Position numbers and translations under genes: made by a program
In this document: piece after piece, positions 18,701 through 28,382 of the stretch
Position numbering within the stretch: position 1 is the first letter of the stretch
Layout: each line of letters opens with the position of its first letter
From: Pseudomonas sp. R4-35-07
GTDB lineage: Bacteria > Pseudomonadota > Gammaproteobacteria > Pseudomonadales > Pseudomonadaceae
DNA length: 64,000 bases
Reading direction: 5' to 3'
Assembly: GCF_003852235.1 (NCBI RefSeq)
Contig: NZ_CP027732.1
Span: 5,332,001-5,396,000, forward strand
The notes under the pieces: generated by a model
Databases searched by the model: none
The model's input: the letters and a program-made list of their open reading frames with translations, nothing else
What the model was told of the DNA's origin: nothing

Positions 18701-18901
18701 ATGGAATATCAAAACAACATCAATACCCTGCAAAGCAACGGCACCGATAGCACCACCGTCATCGACTGGGACGAGTTCAGGAAACACGCCAAAGTCGGCG
18801 ACACCATCCGCGAGCCATCCAGAACGCTCAGGATCTATGACAAAGTCTACGAAATGACCGCCTCAGGCCAACACTTCGTCATCCACATCTACGCCCAGTA
18901 A
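18701..18901 (+). CDS. Small hypothetical protein
   Basis: 66 residues from the ATG at 18701, with GGAGAG seven bases upstream. The frame is open from 18686, but that ATG lacks a ribosome site. The sequence is polar and acidic-to-neutral (IDWDEFRKHAKVGDTIREP near the middle, FVIHIYAQ at the end), with no signal peptide or membrane helix. It is more A/T-rich than its neighbours. I do not recognise it. Confidence 0.6.
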   Translation: MEYQNNINTLQSNGTDSTTVIDWDEFRKHAKVGDTIREPSRTLRIYDKVYEMTASGQHFVIHIYAQ

Positions 18902-18907
18902 CCCCCA

Positions 18908-18964
18908 GATCGTTCCCACGCTCTGCGTGGGAATGCCTCCTCCCCTGGACGCTCCGCGTCCCAC
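18908..18964. repeat. Family II REP, left flank of the RAYT gene
   Basis: GATCGTTCCCACGCTCTGCG followed by TGGGAATGCC and the GGACGCTCCGCGTCC mini-hairpin. It lies 20 nt upstream of the transposase start. Confidence 0.88.
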
Positions 18965-18984
18965 CCCAACTCAAGGATGAGCAC

Positions 18985-19518
18985 GTGGGTAGAAGCCGCT
19001 ACGTCATCACCGAGCCCGAAAAGCCGCACTTTCTAACCTGTACGGTCATGGAGTGGCTGCCACTCTTCACCCGCAGTTACTTGGTGGACCATCTTTTAGA
19101 TTGCTGGCGATATCAACAAAGTAACCATGCGTTAAACCTGTTTGGCTACGTCGTGCTGGAAAACCACCTGCACTTCGTTGCCCAAGCGCCCGACTTGGGA
19201 AAATGCGTCAGCCAATTCAAATCCTTCACTGCCCGCACCATCATCGACGACCTGCAAAGCAAAGGTGCGGAGCGCGTGTTACAGCGCCTGCGTTTCAGCA
19301 AACGTGCGCACAAGGCAGATCGTGTTTATCAACTCTGGCAGGAAGGCTCCCATGCAGAACTGGTCTACAGCGAGGCCGTCATGCGTCAGAAGCTTGATTA
19401 CATCCATCACAACCCCGTGAAACGAGGCTATGTGGACCGCGCAGAACACTGGCGGTACTCCAGCGCTCGCAACTATGCAGGGATGGAAGGGCTGATCGAC
19501 ATACAGCCTTGGCTCTGA
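18985..19518 (+). CDS. REP-associated tyrosine transposase (RAYT)
   Basis: 177 residues from a GTG start with AAGGA upstream. Y1/HUH-type single-strand transposase of the TnpA_REP family. The HUH metal site is seen as HLH in VLENHLHFVAQ, and the catalytic Tyr in MRQKLDYIHHNPVKRGYV. The C-terminal HWRYSSARNY motif is typical of the family. It is flanked on both sides by family II repeats, the expected cognate substrates. RAYTs are domesticated and generally not mobile themselves; they are thought to spread REPINs. Confidence 0.92.
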   Translation: MGRSRYVITEPEKPHFLTCTVMEWLPLFTRSYLVDHLLDCWRYQQSNHALNLFGYVVLENHLHFVAQAPDLGKCVSQFKSFTARTIIDDLQSKGAERVLQRLRFSKRAHKADRVYQLWQEGSHAELVYSEAVMRQKLDYIHHNPVKRGYVDRAEHWRYSSARNYAGMEGLIDIQPWL

Positions 19519-19522
19519 TAAG

Positions 19523-19640
19523 CGGGACGCGGAGCGTCCCATGAGGCGTTACCACGCGGAGCGTGGGAACGATCAGCGCTAGTCAAGATCGTTCCCACGC
19601 TCCGCGTGGGAATGCCTCCCGTGGACGCCGCGTCACCAGC
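19523..19640. repeat. Family II REPs, right flank of the RAYT gene
   Basis: GGGACGCGGAGCGTCCC and CCACGCGGAGCGTGGGAACGATC (19524-19574) complete the mirror of the left flank. A second unit, GATCGTTCCCACGCTCCGCG (19587-19616), follows at once. Together with 18908-18964 they bracket the RAYT. Confidence 0.88.
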
Positions 19641-19647
19641 GCTCGGG

Positions 19648-20748
19648 TCAGAACTCGATGCGCACATCGCCCTTCGGCACACTGCAGCATGACAGGATGT
19701 AACCCTCGGCTTCGTCCTCTTCGGTAATCCCGCCGTTGTGCTCCATCTCCACCTCGCCGCCCAGCTTCATCACCTTGCATGTGCCGCAGATGCCCATGCC
19801 GCATGCTTTCGGGATCAACAGGCCAAGCTTGGCCGCCGCCGCATGCACGGTTTCGCCCGGCGCCACGCGAATGCTCTTGCCGGACGCAATGAATTCCACC
19901 TGATGCAGGTCCGCCAAGTCGACTTCAGGGGCATCAGCGGCCTGTTCGGCCTGCTCCACCGCGTCGGCCCGCGCTTCCGGCGGCGTCGCGCCGAAGGATT
20001 CTTCGTGATAGCGCGTCATGTCGAAACCGGCGGCTTCCAGCAGGCGTTTTACCGCGCTCATATACGGCGTAGGGCCGCAGCAGAACACTTCGCGCTCGAG
20101 GAAGTCCGGCACCATCAGTTCGAGCATCTTGTGGTTCAGATAGCCGCGGTACCCGGCCCAGGGTTCTCCAAGTCCATGCTTCTCGCAGATCAGGTGCAGG
20201 CTGAAGTTATCGATCCGCGACGCCATGTGTTCCAGTTCGCGGTGGTAGATGATGTCTTTCGGCGAGCGGGCGCTGTGGACGAAGACCATGTCGACATTGG
20301 CGTTGGTGTCGTAAAACCAGCGCGCCATGGACATCACCGGGGTGATACCGACGCCGCCGCTCAGGTACAACACTTTCGGATTGGTGTAGTCGATCGCGTT
20401 GAACAGCCCCACCGGCCCGTGCACCGCCAGCTCCTGGCCTTCATGCAGCGTGTCGTGCAGCCAGTTGGAAACTTTGCCGCCCGGTACGCGCTTGATGGTC
20501 ACCGAAAAACTGTAGGGCACCGAGGGCGAACTGGAAATGGTGTAGGAGCGCATGATCGGCTGGCCTTCGATTTCCAGCTCCAGGGTGACGAACTGCCCGG
20601 GCTTGAAAAAGAACAGGATCGGTTGATCGGCCATGAAGCAGAAGGTGCGCACGTCCCAGGTTTCCTGGATGACTTTGACGCAACGGACGATGTGCCGACC
20701 ATTGGCCCAGGTCTGGGTGGTTACCGGATTCAGGAAGCTGTTGGACAT
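19648..20748 (-). CDS. gbcB: Glycine betaine monooxygenase reductase subunit
   Basis: 366 residues from the ATG at 20748 with GGAGA upstream. It supplies electrons from NADH to the Rieske oxygenase GbcA, which demethylates glycine betaine to dimethylglycine plus formaldehyde. FAD-binding RSYTISSSPS and NAD-binding LYLSGGVGITPVMSMA come first. A C-terminal plant-type 2Fe-2S domain has cysteines in ACGMGICGTCKV and CCSVPKGDV. Divergent from gbcA across 284 bp. Confidence 0.94.
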   Translation of the reverse strand: MSNSFLNPVTTQTWANGRHIVRCVKVIQETWDVRTFCFMADQPILFFFKPGQFVTLELEIEGQPIMRSYTISSSPSVPYSFSVTIKRVPGGKVSNWLHDTLHEGQELAVHGPVGLFNAIDYTNPKVLYLSGGVGITPVMSMARWFYDTNANVDMVFVHSARSPKDIIYHRELEHMASRIDNFSLHLICEKHGLGEPWAGYRGYLNHKMLELMVPDFLEREVFCCGPTPYMSAVKRLLEAAGFDMTRYHEESFGATPPEARADAVEQAEQAADAPEVDLADLHQVEFIASGKSIRVAPGETVHAAAAKLGLLIPKACGMGICGTCKVMKLGGEVEMEHNGGITEEDEAEGYILSCCSVPKGDVRIEF

Positions 20749-20781
20749 ACTGTTCTCCACCGCCGAGGCTCGGCCTTATGG

Positions 20782-20812
20782 TGGCGATTCTGCGTAACGC
20801 GAGAATCCGCCA
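20782..20812. promoter_or_regulatory. Imperfect palindrome in the gbcB-gbcA intergenic region
   Basis: The left arm TGGCGATTCTGCGT and right arm ACGCGAGAATCCGCCA mirror each other apart from two single-base bulges. It lies about 35-65 nt upstream of gbcB and 220 nt from gbcA, in a divergent gap where the GbdR activator is expected to bind. Whether it is the GbdR site is not shown by the sequence. Confidence 0.4.
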
Positions 20813-21032
20813 TTTACCTATCTGCGACATTCACATACTTACCGCGACCAGCCCCCAACGACAGGGGGTTGCGCGTCGGGATCAGATTGGGCCATGTCGC
20901 CCATGGATAAGGTTCGACGCAACGCCGGGCCCACACTCGCTCCCAACGAAAGACACTTTCTTTACGCCTTGCACAGCACCAACCGTAGCCACTATTCGCC
21001 GGCCACACAGAATGGCCATGAGGACATACACG

Positions 21033-22328
21033 ATGGACGTCACCGCAACCTTAAGCTTGGGCGATCCGCTGGAACCCGCACGCAAGGCCACCGCGCAGAT
21101 GCTGCAAGAGCGCGAGCGCACCTTTTCGCTGCCACAGCCGTTTTACTCTGATGAGCGACTGTTCGATATCGACATGCAGGAGATCTTCCAGAAAGAGTGG
21201 TTGATTGCCGGCATGACCTGCGAAATCCCCACCAAGGGCAATTACCTGACCCTGCAAGTGGGCAAGAACCCAATCATCGTGATCCGTGGCGCCGACGGTG
21301 TGGTGCACGCCTTCCACAACGTATGCCGCCACCGTGGCTCGCGCTTGTGCACCAGCGAGAAGGGCAAGGTCGCCAAGCTCGTTTGCCACTACCACCAGTG
21401 GACCTACGAGCTGGACGGTCGCCTGTTGTTCGCCGGCACCGAGATGGGCGCTGACTTCGACATGAAGCAGTACGGCCTCAAACCGGTGAACGTGAAGACC
21501 GCCGGCGGCTACATTTTCATCAGCCTGGCCGAAAACCCACCGGCCATCGATGACTTCCTGTCGACCCTGAACCATTACATGGAACCGTACGACATGGAGA
21601 ACACCAAGGTGGCGATCCAGACCACCTTGTTTGAAAAAGCCAACTGGAAGCTGGTGCTGGAAAACAACCGCGAGTGCTACCACTGCAACGCGTCGCACCC
21701 GGAACTGCTGAAAACCTTGCTGGAATGGGACGACGTCACCGACCCGCGCGCCGACCAGGCGTTCAAGGACCACGTGGCTGCTTCCGCCGCCGCCTGGGAT
21801 GCCGAGAAAATCCCTTATGCTCACGCCAGTTTTGGCCTGCGCAACCGTATCGTGCGCATGCCACTGCTCAAGGGCACCGTGTCGATGACCCTGGACGGCA
21901 AACAGGGCTGCGCAAAACTGATGGGCCGGATCAAGAACCCCGACCTGGGCTCGATGCGTATCCTGCACCTGCCCCACTCGTGGAACCACTGCATGGGCGA
22001 TCACATCATCGTGTTCACCGTGTGGCCGATCAGTGCCCAGGAAACCATGGTCACCACCAAGTGGATCGTGCACAAGGACGCGGTGGAAGGCGTTGATTAT
22101 GACGTGGAGCGCATGCGCCAAGTGTGGGACGCCACCAACGACCAGGACCGTCGCCTGGCCGAAGAGAACCAGCGCGGGATCAACTCCACCGCTTACCAGC
22201 CAGGCCCGTACTCCAAGACCTATGAGTTCGGCGTGGTTAACTTTGTCGATTGGTACAGCGAACGCATGCTGAACAACCTCGGTGCCGCGCCCGCGCCCTA
22301 CCTCAAAGGCGTGGCCGCCCACGAATAA
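21033..22328 (+). CDS. gbcA: Glycine betaine monooxygenase oxygenase subunit (Rieske)
   Basis: 431 residues from the ATG at 21033, with AGGA eight bases upstream; longer in-frame starts lie in non-coding sequence. Rieske 2Fe-2S ligands are Cys98/His100 (CRHRG) and Cys118/His121 (CHYHQW). The mononuclear iron region is NRECYHCNASHPE. With GbcB it converts glycine betaine to dimethylglycine and formaldehyde. The 3' side carries a REPIN and then the DnaA-box repeat region. Confidence 0.95.
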   Translation: MDVTATLSLGDPLEPARKATAQMLQERERTFSLPQPFYSDERLFDIDMQEIFQKEWLIAGMTCEIPTKGNYLTLQVGKNPIIVIRGADGVVHAFHNVCRHRGSRLCTSEKGKVAKLVCHYHQWTYELDGRLLFAGTEMGADFDMKQYGLKPVNVKTAGGYIFISLAENPPAIDDFLSTLNHYMEPYDMENTKVAIQTTLFEKANWKLVLENNRECYHCNASHPELLKTLLEWDDVTDPRADQAFKDHVAASAAAWDAEKIPYAHASFGLRNRIVRMPLLKGTVSMTLDGKQGCAKLMGRIKNPDLGSMRILHLPHSWNHCMGDHIIVFTVWPISAQETMVTTKWIVHKDAVEGVDYDVERMRQVWDATNDQDRRLAEENQRGINSTAYQPGPYSKTYEFGVVNFVDWYSERMLNNLGAAPAPYLKGVAAHE

Positions 22329-22350
22329 CTGACACGCCTTGGATCAAAAT

Positions 22351-22438
22351 GTGGGAGGGGGCTTGCTCCCGATAGCGGAGTATCAGCCAATGCATGTGCA
22401 AGCTGATCCATCCCTATCGGGAGCAAGCCCCCTCCCAC
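22351..22438. repeat. REPIN (family I)
   Basis: Inverted pair GTGGGAGGGGGCTTGCTCC ... GGAGCAAGCCCCCTCCCAC immediately after gbcA. Confidence 0.9.
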
Positions 22439-22458
22439 ACTTGTACCAGGTGCTGAAC

Positions 22459-22920
22459 AATATTTGATCAACTCTCGCGCGGACCGCTAAAAGCCTGCCC
22501 TCCAGCCATTGCCCAACAACTTATCCACAAAGCCACTCACAGCAATTGTGGGCAACTGCGTTTTCCTTTGAAAATAAATCAAGAAAATCCGTGACTTATT
22601 CAAAGCCCAGGGTTTCACCTCCCATTGATCATTTTTTGATCTAAAGCCTGTAAGCCACGGTACTCAAGGGCTACAGAGGAACGCGAACACCTTATCCACA
22701 GAAGCACCAACAGACTTTGGGGGCAACTTTGCTCACGCTGTGGAAAACCGCGTCAAACCTGCATATATCGGGGGGTTCAGCACTTTCAGGGCTGTAAAAA
22801 CAACCTTTGATCAGATTTTGAGCAGATTGAGGATAGCCTTTGTTTATAAGGCCTGTAACCGACAGCGAACATCTTATCCACAGGCGGATCAACAGCCATT
22901 GTGGGTAAACCTCAGATCCA
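22459..22920 (+). repeat. Three imperfect direct repeats, each with a perfect DnaA box
   Basis: A gene-free region. Three units start with TTGATCA, contain an AAGCCTG-like block and GCGAACA-like bases, then TTATCCACA, then a CAACAGC..TTGTGGGCAAC-like block. The perfect DnaA boxes TTATCCACA are at 22521-22529, 22692-22700 and 22874-22882, spaced 171 and 182 nt. A weaker inverted box (TGTGGGCAA or TGTGGGTAA) follows about 25 nt later in the first and third units. A/T-rich stretches lie between units. No ORF with protein-like codon use was found. Confidence 0.7.
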
Positions 22921-23005
22921 AATGTGGGAGGGGGCTTGATCTGGCCTAATGAAATTGGACACATCAATAGGGCGCTATGATGGCGCCCAAATCTAAGGTG
23001 TGCAG

Positions 23006-24144
<1,139 letters not shown>

Positions 24145-24265
24145 AAACCGAAAAGAATGTCCAAAATTACTAGACCAGAACAGCTTGCTCCCGATAGCGG
24201 TGGGTCAGTTACAGCTATATCAACTGATACTCCGCCATCGGGAGCAAGCCCCCTCCCACAGGGGT

Positions 24266-25036
24266 TCAGCGTACGACGCCTTCTTCTATCAACAGCTTGA
24301 GAATGGCTTCAGCGCCCGCCTCCGGGCTCACGCCCTTGAGCACCTGCCCACCACCACCACTGGCTTTGGCCGTTGCTGCCTTCATACGGTCGGCGCCGCT
24401 CTTGGCCTTGATCACCTTGAGGCGCTTGGGCCGCGGCTTGGCCGGCTGCAGCAGCGCGTCTGTGAATAACTCGTCCTGCTCGATCTCGACTTCGTGGGCG
24501 GCAAGCTCGCCACGTTGCGCCGGCCCATAGGCGCTTTGCCGAGGCTTGGGCGCGGCGTTATCCACAGTGGCGAGAAAAGGCAGGCGTACCTTCAAGCGCC
24601 GCCGCTGGCCACGGGGCAAGGCTTGCAGCATGTGGGCTACGCCGCTTTCGATGGACTCCACCTGGGCCAGGCCGACAATCAGCGGCCAACCCAATTGTTC
24701 GGCCAGCAGGAACGGCAGCATGCCCGACCCCTCGCCGGTTTCCGCCTGGCTGCCGGTGAGCACCACCTGGGCACCGGCGTCGCGTAGATAGTCACTCAAC
24801 ACCGGCAACGCATCGGCGCCCGCCGGCTGTTCCAGTACATGCAGTTGCGGCAGGCCCATGCCCAGGTAGCTGCGCAAGGTCGGCTCGCTGATGTCACCGG
24901 CGTGCAGTACCTGCAACTTATCCCCAGCCATCTGCAGCCCCAGCTCGACCGCACGCGCATCTTGTTCGGCACGGCGCGGGCGCCCGGAAGTGGGGTGGGC
25001 GCCGACGGATACCAGGCTGATTACATTGGTTGTCAT
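24266..25036 (-). CDS. etfB: Electron transfer flavoprotein beta subunit (dimethylglycine pathway)
   Basis: 256 residues from the ATG at 25036, with AGGGA seven bases upstream. ETF beta fold with DARAVELGLQM at the start, and the AMP/FAD interface region VLTGSQAETGEGSGMLPFLLAEQLGWP. It has a longer basic C-terminal tail (KPRPKRLKVIKAKSGADRMK) than housekeeping EtfB. It is adjacent to dgcB-dgcA and presumably takes electrons from dimethylglycine demethylase. A perfect DnaA box lies inside at 24558-24566. Confidence 0.9.
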   Translation of the reverse strand: MTTNVISLVSVGAHPTSGRPRRAEQDARAVELGLQMAGDKLQVLHAGDISEPTLRSYLGMGLPQLHVLEQPAGADALPVLSDYLRDAGAQVVLTGSQAETGEGSGMLPFLLAEQLGWPLIVGLAQVESIESGVAHMLQALPRGQRRRLKVRLPFLATVDNAAPKPRQSAYGPAQRGELAAHEVEIEQDELFTDALLQPAKPRPKRLKVIKAKSGADRMKAATAKASGGGGQVLKGVSPEAGAEAILKLLIEEGVVR

Positions 25037-25046
25037 GGTCATATCC

Positions 25047-26267
25047 CTAGGCTGCATCGCGCTTGGCGCCGTTGCGGTGGGCCTCGACCGCAGCGATCAA
25101 GGCTTGCAGAATCGCGGCGCTTTCGCCGATCACCGACAGGTCGGCACGCTTGATCATGTCGCAACCCGGGTCGAGGTTGATCGCCACCACCTTGTCGCAG
25201 GCACCGATGCCTTGCAGGTGCTGGATCGCCCCGGAGATGCCTACGGCCACGTACACCCGAGCCGTGACCCAAGTGCCGCTGGCGCCGACCTGGCGATCAC
25301 GCGCCATATAGCCATCGTCCACCGCCACCCGCGACGCGCCCTCGGTGGCGCCCAAAGCGGCGGCGGTCTGGTGGAACAGCGCCCAGTCCTTCACGCCGTT
25401 GCCGCCAGAAAAAATGAATTCCGCTTCAGCCATGGGAATCGCCGCCGGGTCTACCGCCACGGCGCCGAGGTCTTCGATACGTGGCAGGCTGCGCGCGAGG
25501 GTTGTGGATAACTCCACGGGCAAGACTTCATGGCGCGTCTCGCTGACCGGATCAGCACATTCAGCGGCCGCGAGGATCAGGCGCGGCAATGGCCGGGCCA
25601 GATCTTCCTGGCCCGCACCGGCGCGGCCGATGCACGCCTGGCCTTTGATCTGCCACACCCGCGTGGCCGGGCGCTCCTTGAGGCTGGCGGCAAAGCGCCG
25701 CCCCAGCTCGCCGCCGCCGCTGCGGCTGTCCGGCAGCAACCAATGACGCGGGTTGAACTGGTTATCCACAGCCCGCAGGCCCTGGACGCGCTGCTCCGGT
25801 GAATAACCGTCGAACTCGTGACCGTCCAGCACCAGCAGGCGGTCTACACCCGCTGTAGCAAACGCGCTTTCCTTATGTTCACCAAACACCACCGCCAGTA
25901 CCGCGCCGTCACTGCCGGCAAGTTGCCGGGCCAGGCCAAGCAAATCGCGGTCGTGGCTGCTCAGGCGGCCGCCGACCATGTCCGGCACCACATTGATGTA
26001 GAACGCCGGCGTCGGCACCTGGTGCAGCGGCAACAGCACCTCGACCGCCGCCGTACGCTTGGCCGCACCGCCCTGCTGGGCGCCACTGCGGTCGATACGC
26101 TTGATCCCGTTGGGGCCGATAAAACCAATACCATGCACGTTCTTGCGGATCACACCGTTGGGCCCCATCCAGCTCTGTTGCACGGGCTGCATCGCCGCGT
26201 GCAAAGGATGAAGACGGTTACGGGCGATCCATTCGGCACGGGGATCGCGGCGGATAATGTCGCTCAT
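25047..26267 (-). CDS. etfA: Electron transfer flavoprotein alpha subunit (dimethylglycine pathway)
   Basis: 406 residues from the ATG at 26267, which overlaps the dgcB stop (TGATG). The C-terminal FAD-binding domain of EtfA is clear: VYVAVGISGAIQHLQGI, then KVVAINLDPGCDMIKRADLSVIG. The N-terminus is longer than in housekeeping EtfA, with a repeated GPNGV/GPNGI element (MGPNGVIRKNVHGIGFIGPN). It is probably the partner of the adjacent beta subunit. Perfect DnaA boxes lie inside at 25503-25511 (reverse) and 25762-25770. Confidence 0.9.
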   Translation of the reverse strand: MSDIIRRDPRAEWIARNRLHPLHAAMQPVQQSWMGPNGVIRKNVHGIGFIGPNGIKRIDRSGAQQGGAAKRTAAVEVLLPLHQVPTPAFYINVVPDMVGGRLSSHDRDLLGLARQLAGSDGAVLAVVFGEHKESAFATAGVDRLLVLDGHEFDGYSPEQRVQGLRAVDNQFNPRHWLLPDSRSGGGELGRRFAASLKERPATRVWQIKGQACIGRAGAGQEDLARPLPRLILAAAECADPVSETRHEVLPVELSTTLARSLPRIEDLGAVAVDPAAIPMAEAEFIFSGGNGVKDWALFHQTAAALGATEGASRVAVDDGYMARDRQVGASGTWVTARVYVAVGISGAIQHLQGIGACDKVVAINLDPGCDMIKRADLSVIGESAAILQALIAAVEAHRNGAKRDAA

Positions 26268-28210
26268 CAATGCACCTCCGCAGGTTCACGCTTGTTGGGC
26301 GCCTTGGCCGGTGCCGCATCTTCAAGCAAGGCGTCGGCCACCAATTCGGCAATGTCTTTGATCAACGGGCGCGGTTCGACCACGCCTTCAAGCATCGCCG
26401 TGCACTGCGGGCAACCCACAGCTACCAGTTCGGCGCCGGTCTCGCGGATGTCGTCCATGCGCATGTCCGGGATGCGTTGCTTGCCGGGGATGTCGGTGAT
26501 CGGCGCGCCGCCACCGCCGCCGCAGCAGCGTGAACGAAAGCCCGAGCGTTGCATCTCCTTGACCTCGATGCCCAGCGCCCGCAGCACCTGGCGCGGCGCT
26601 TCGTACTCGCCGTTGTAGCGGCCCAGGTAGCAGGGGTCGTGATAGGTCACGCTGTTGCCTTTGTGCTGACCCAGGTTCAGCGCGCCCTCGCCGATCAGCT
26701 CGGCCATGAAGGTGCTGTGGTGCTGTACGAGGTAGTTGCCGTTGAAGGCGCCGTATTCGTTTTTCAGCACATGAAAACTGTGCGGATCGCAGGTGACGAT
26801 GCGCTTGAAGCTGTACTTGGCCAGGGTCTGAATATTGCGCGAAGCCAGCAACTGAAAGGTCGCTTCATCGCCCAGGCGCCGTGCCACGTCGCCGCTGTCG
26901 CGCTCTTCCAGGCCAAGCACGGCGAAGTCGACCCTGGCCGCCTTGAGCACTTTGACGAACGCGCGCAGGGTGCGTTGGTTGCGCATGTCGAAGGCACCGT
27001 CGCCGACCCAGAACAGCACCTCGCAGCTGCCTTTTTCGCTGAGCAGCGGCAGGTTCAAATCCGCCGCCCAGTTCAGCCGGCCGCCGGGTGCGAAGCCGCC
27101 GGGGTTGTCGGTGGCGATCAGGTTTTCCAGGACTTCGGCGCCTTTGTTCGGCGTTGCGCCCTTTTCCAGGGTGAGGTAGCGGCGCATGTCGACGATGGCG
27201 TCCACGTGCTCGATCATCATCGGGCACTCTTCCACGCAGGCGCGGCAGGTGGTGCATGACCACAGGGTTTCGGCGTCCACCAGGCCGTTGACGATCGGCT
27301 GGTGCGGGTTGCCGCCGTGCTCGCCTACCGGTTTGCCTGGATAGGGGCTGCCGGCGAACTTGGCATCGGTGCCACCGGCCAGGCCGACCACCATGTCCTG
27401 GATCAGCTTTTTCGGGTTCAGCGGCTGGCCGGCGGCGAACGCCGGGCAAGCGGCTTCGCACTTGCCGCACTGCACGCAGGCGTCGAAACCGAGCAGTTGG
27501 TTCCAGGTGAAGTCCTTGGGTTTTTCCACGCCCAACGGCGCGGTTTTGTCGCTCAGGTCCAGCGGTTTCAAACCGGTGGAACGCCCGCCCCCAAAGCGCT
27601 CGGCGCGGCGGTGCCAGGCCAGGTGCAAGGCACCGGCGAAGGCGTGCTTCATCGGGCCGCCCCAGGTCATGCCGAAGAACATTTCAGACACGCCCCACAG
27701 CACGCCCACGCTCAACAACGCGGCCAGCAGCCAGCCGCCGAAGTCAGCGGGCAAGATGCCGGCCACCGGCAGCGTCACCAGGAAAAAGCTGACCGAGAAC
27801 GCCATCAGGCTTTTCGGCAAGCGCATCCACGGGCCCTTCGACAGGCGCGCGGGCGGGTTGCGGCGGCGCAGGTACATGAAGATGGCGCCGACAAACATCA
27901 GCACCGAAGCCAGCAACAAGGCGTAGCCGAGGATACGGTTGTGCAGGCCGAAACCGTGCACCAGGATCGCCAGCAGCGCCGACAGCACAAAGCCCAGCGC
28001 AGTAGCGACGTGGGTATTGGCGATGTATTTGTCGCGGGCGACCACATGGTGCAGGTCGACCATGTAGCGCTTGGGCATGGCCAACAGGCCGCCGAGCAGG
28101 TCGACCTTGGAGGCGCGGCCACGGCGCCACATGTTCACCCGGCGCAGGGCGCCGAGGACGGCAAGGCCTAGGGCGGCAAACAAAAGAATAGGCAGCAAGG
28201 TGTTCAACAT
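26267..28210 (-). CDS. dgcB: Dimethylglycine demethylation protein DgcB (iron-sulfur membrane protein)
   Basis: 647 residues from the ATG at 28210 (GGAG upstream). An N-terminal membrane region of five or six helices (about 1-190) is followed by two 4Fe-4S motifs, CVQCGKCEAACP and CTTCRACVEECP. Two CCG (heterodisulfide-reductase-like) domains follow, including HDPCYLGRYN and RCCGGGGGAP. It works with DgcA in dimethylglycine to sarcosine conversion and likely passes electrons to the adjacent ETF or to quinone. Confidence 0.93.
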   Translation of the reverse strand: MLNTLLPILLFAALGLAVLGALRRVNMWRRGRASKVDLLGGLLAMPKRYMVDLHHVVARDKYIANTHVATALGFVLSALLAILVHGFGLHNRILGYALLLASVLMFVGAIFMYLRRRNPPARLSKGPWMRLPKSLMAFSVSFFLVTLPVAGILPADFGGWLLAALLSVGVLWGVSEMFFGMTWGGPMKHAFAGALHLAWHRRAERFGGGRSTGLKPLDLSDKTAPLGVEKPKDFTWNQLLGFDACVQCGKCEAACPAFAAGQPLNPKKLIQDMVVGLAGGTDAKFAGSPYPGKPVGEHGGNPHQPIVNGLVDAETLWSCTTCRACVEECPMMIEHVDAIVDMRRYLTLEKGATPNKGAEVLENLIATDNPGGFAPGGRLNWAADLNLPLLSEKGSCEVLFWVGDGAFDMRNQRTLRAFVKVLKAARVDFAVLGLEERDSGDVARRLGDEATFQLLASRNIQTLAKYSFKRIVTCDPHSFHVLKNEYGAFNGNYLVQHHSTFMAELIGEGALNLGQHKGNSVTYHDPCYLGRYNGEYEAPRQVLRALGIEVKEMQRSGFRSRCCGGGGGAPITDIPGKQRIPDMRMDDIRETGAELVAVGCPQCTAMLEGVVEPRPLIKDIAELVADALLEDAAPAKAPNKREPAEVH

Positions 28211-28261
28211 GGTGAAGCTCCCACAGACCACACAGGTCTACTGTGAAACTGGCCTTGAAAT

Positions 28262-28348
28262 GTGGGAGGGGGCTTGCTCCCGATGGCGGAGTGTCAGTCG
28301 ATATAGCTGTAGCTGACCCACCGCTATCGGGAGCAAGCCCCCTCCCAC
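28262..28348. repeat. REPIN (family I) between dgcA and dgcB
   Basis: Inverted pair GTGGGAGGGGGCTTGCTCCCGAT ... in the 172-bp dgcA-dgcB gap, so it is transcribed if the genes share an operon. Confidence 0.9.
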
Positions 28349-28382
28349 ATTTGGACCGAGTCCACTTTGGTTCGGTGTCGGC

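Noticed and set aside
20778..21032. Extension of gbcA upstream to 20778
   Set aside because: It would use up the divergent promoter region. The ATG at 21033 has a proper ribosome site and gives the usual length.
870..22936. Composite transposon formed by the two IS copies
   Set aside because: The segment between is core-like chromosome with normal codon use, no cargo pattern and no joint target duplication that can be seen. Independent insertion into two REPs explains the layout.
22692..22967. Short frames in the DnaA-box region
   Set aside because: They run through repeat units and the IS end, with no protein-like composition.
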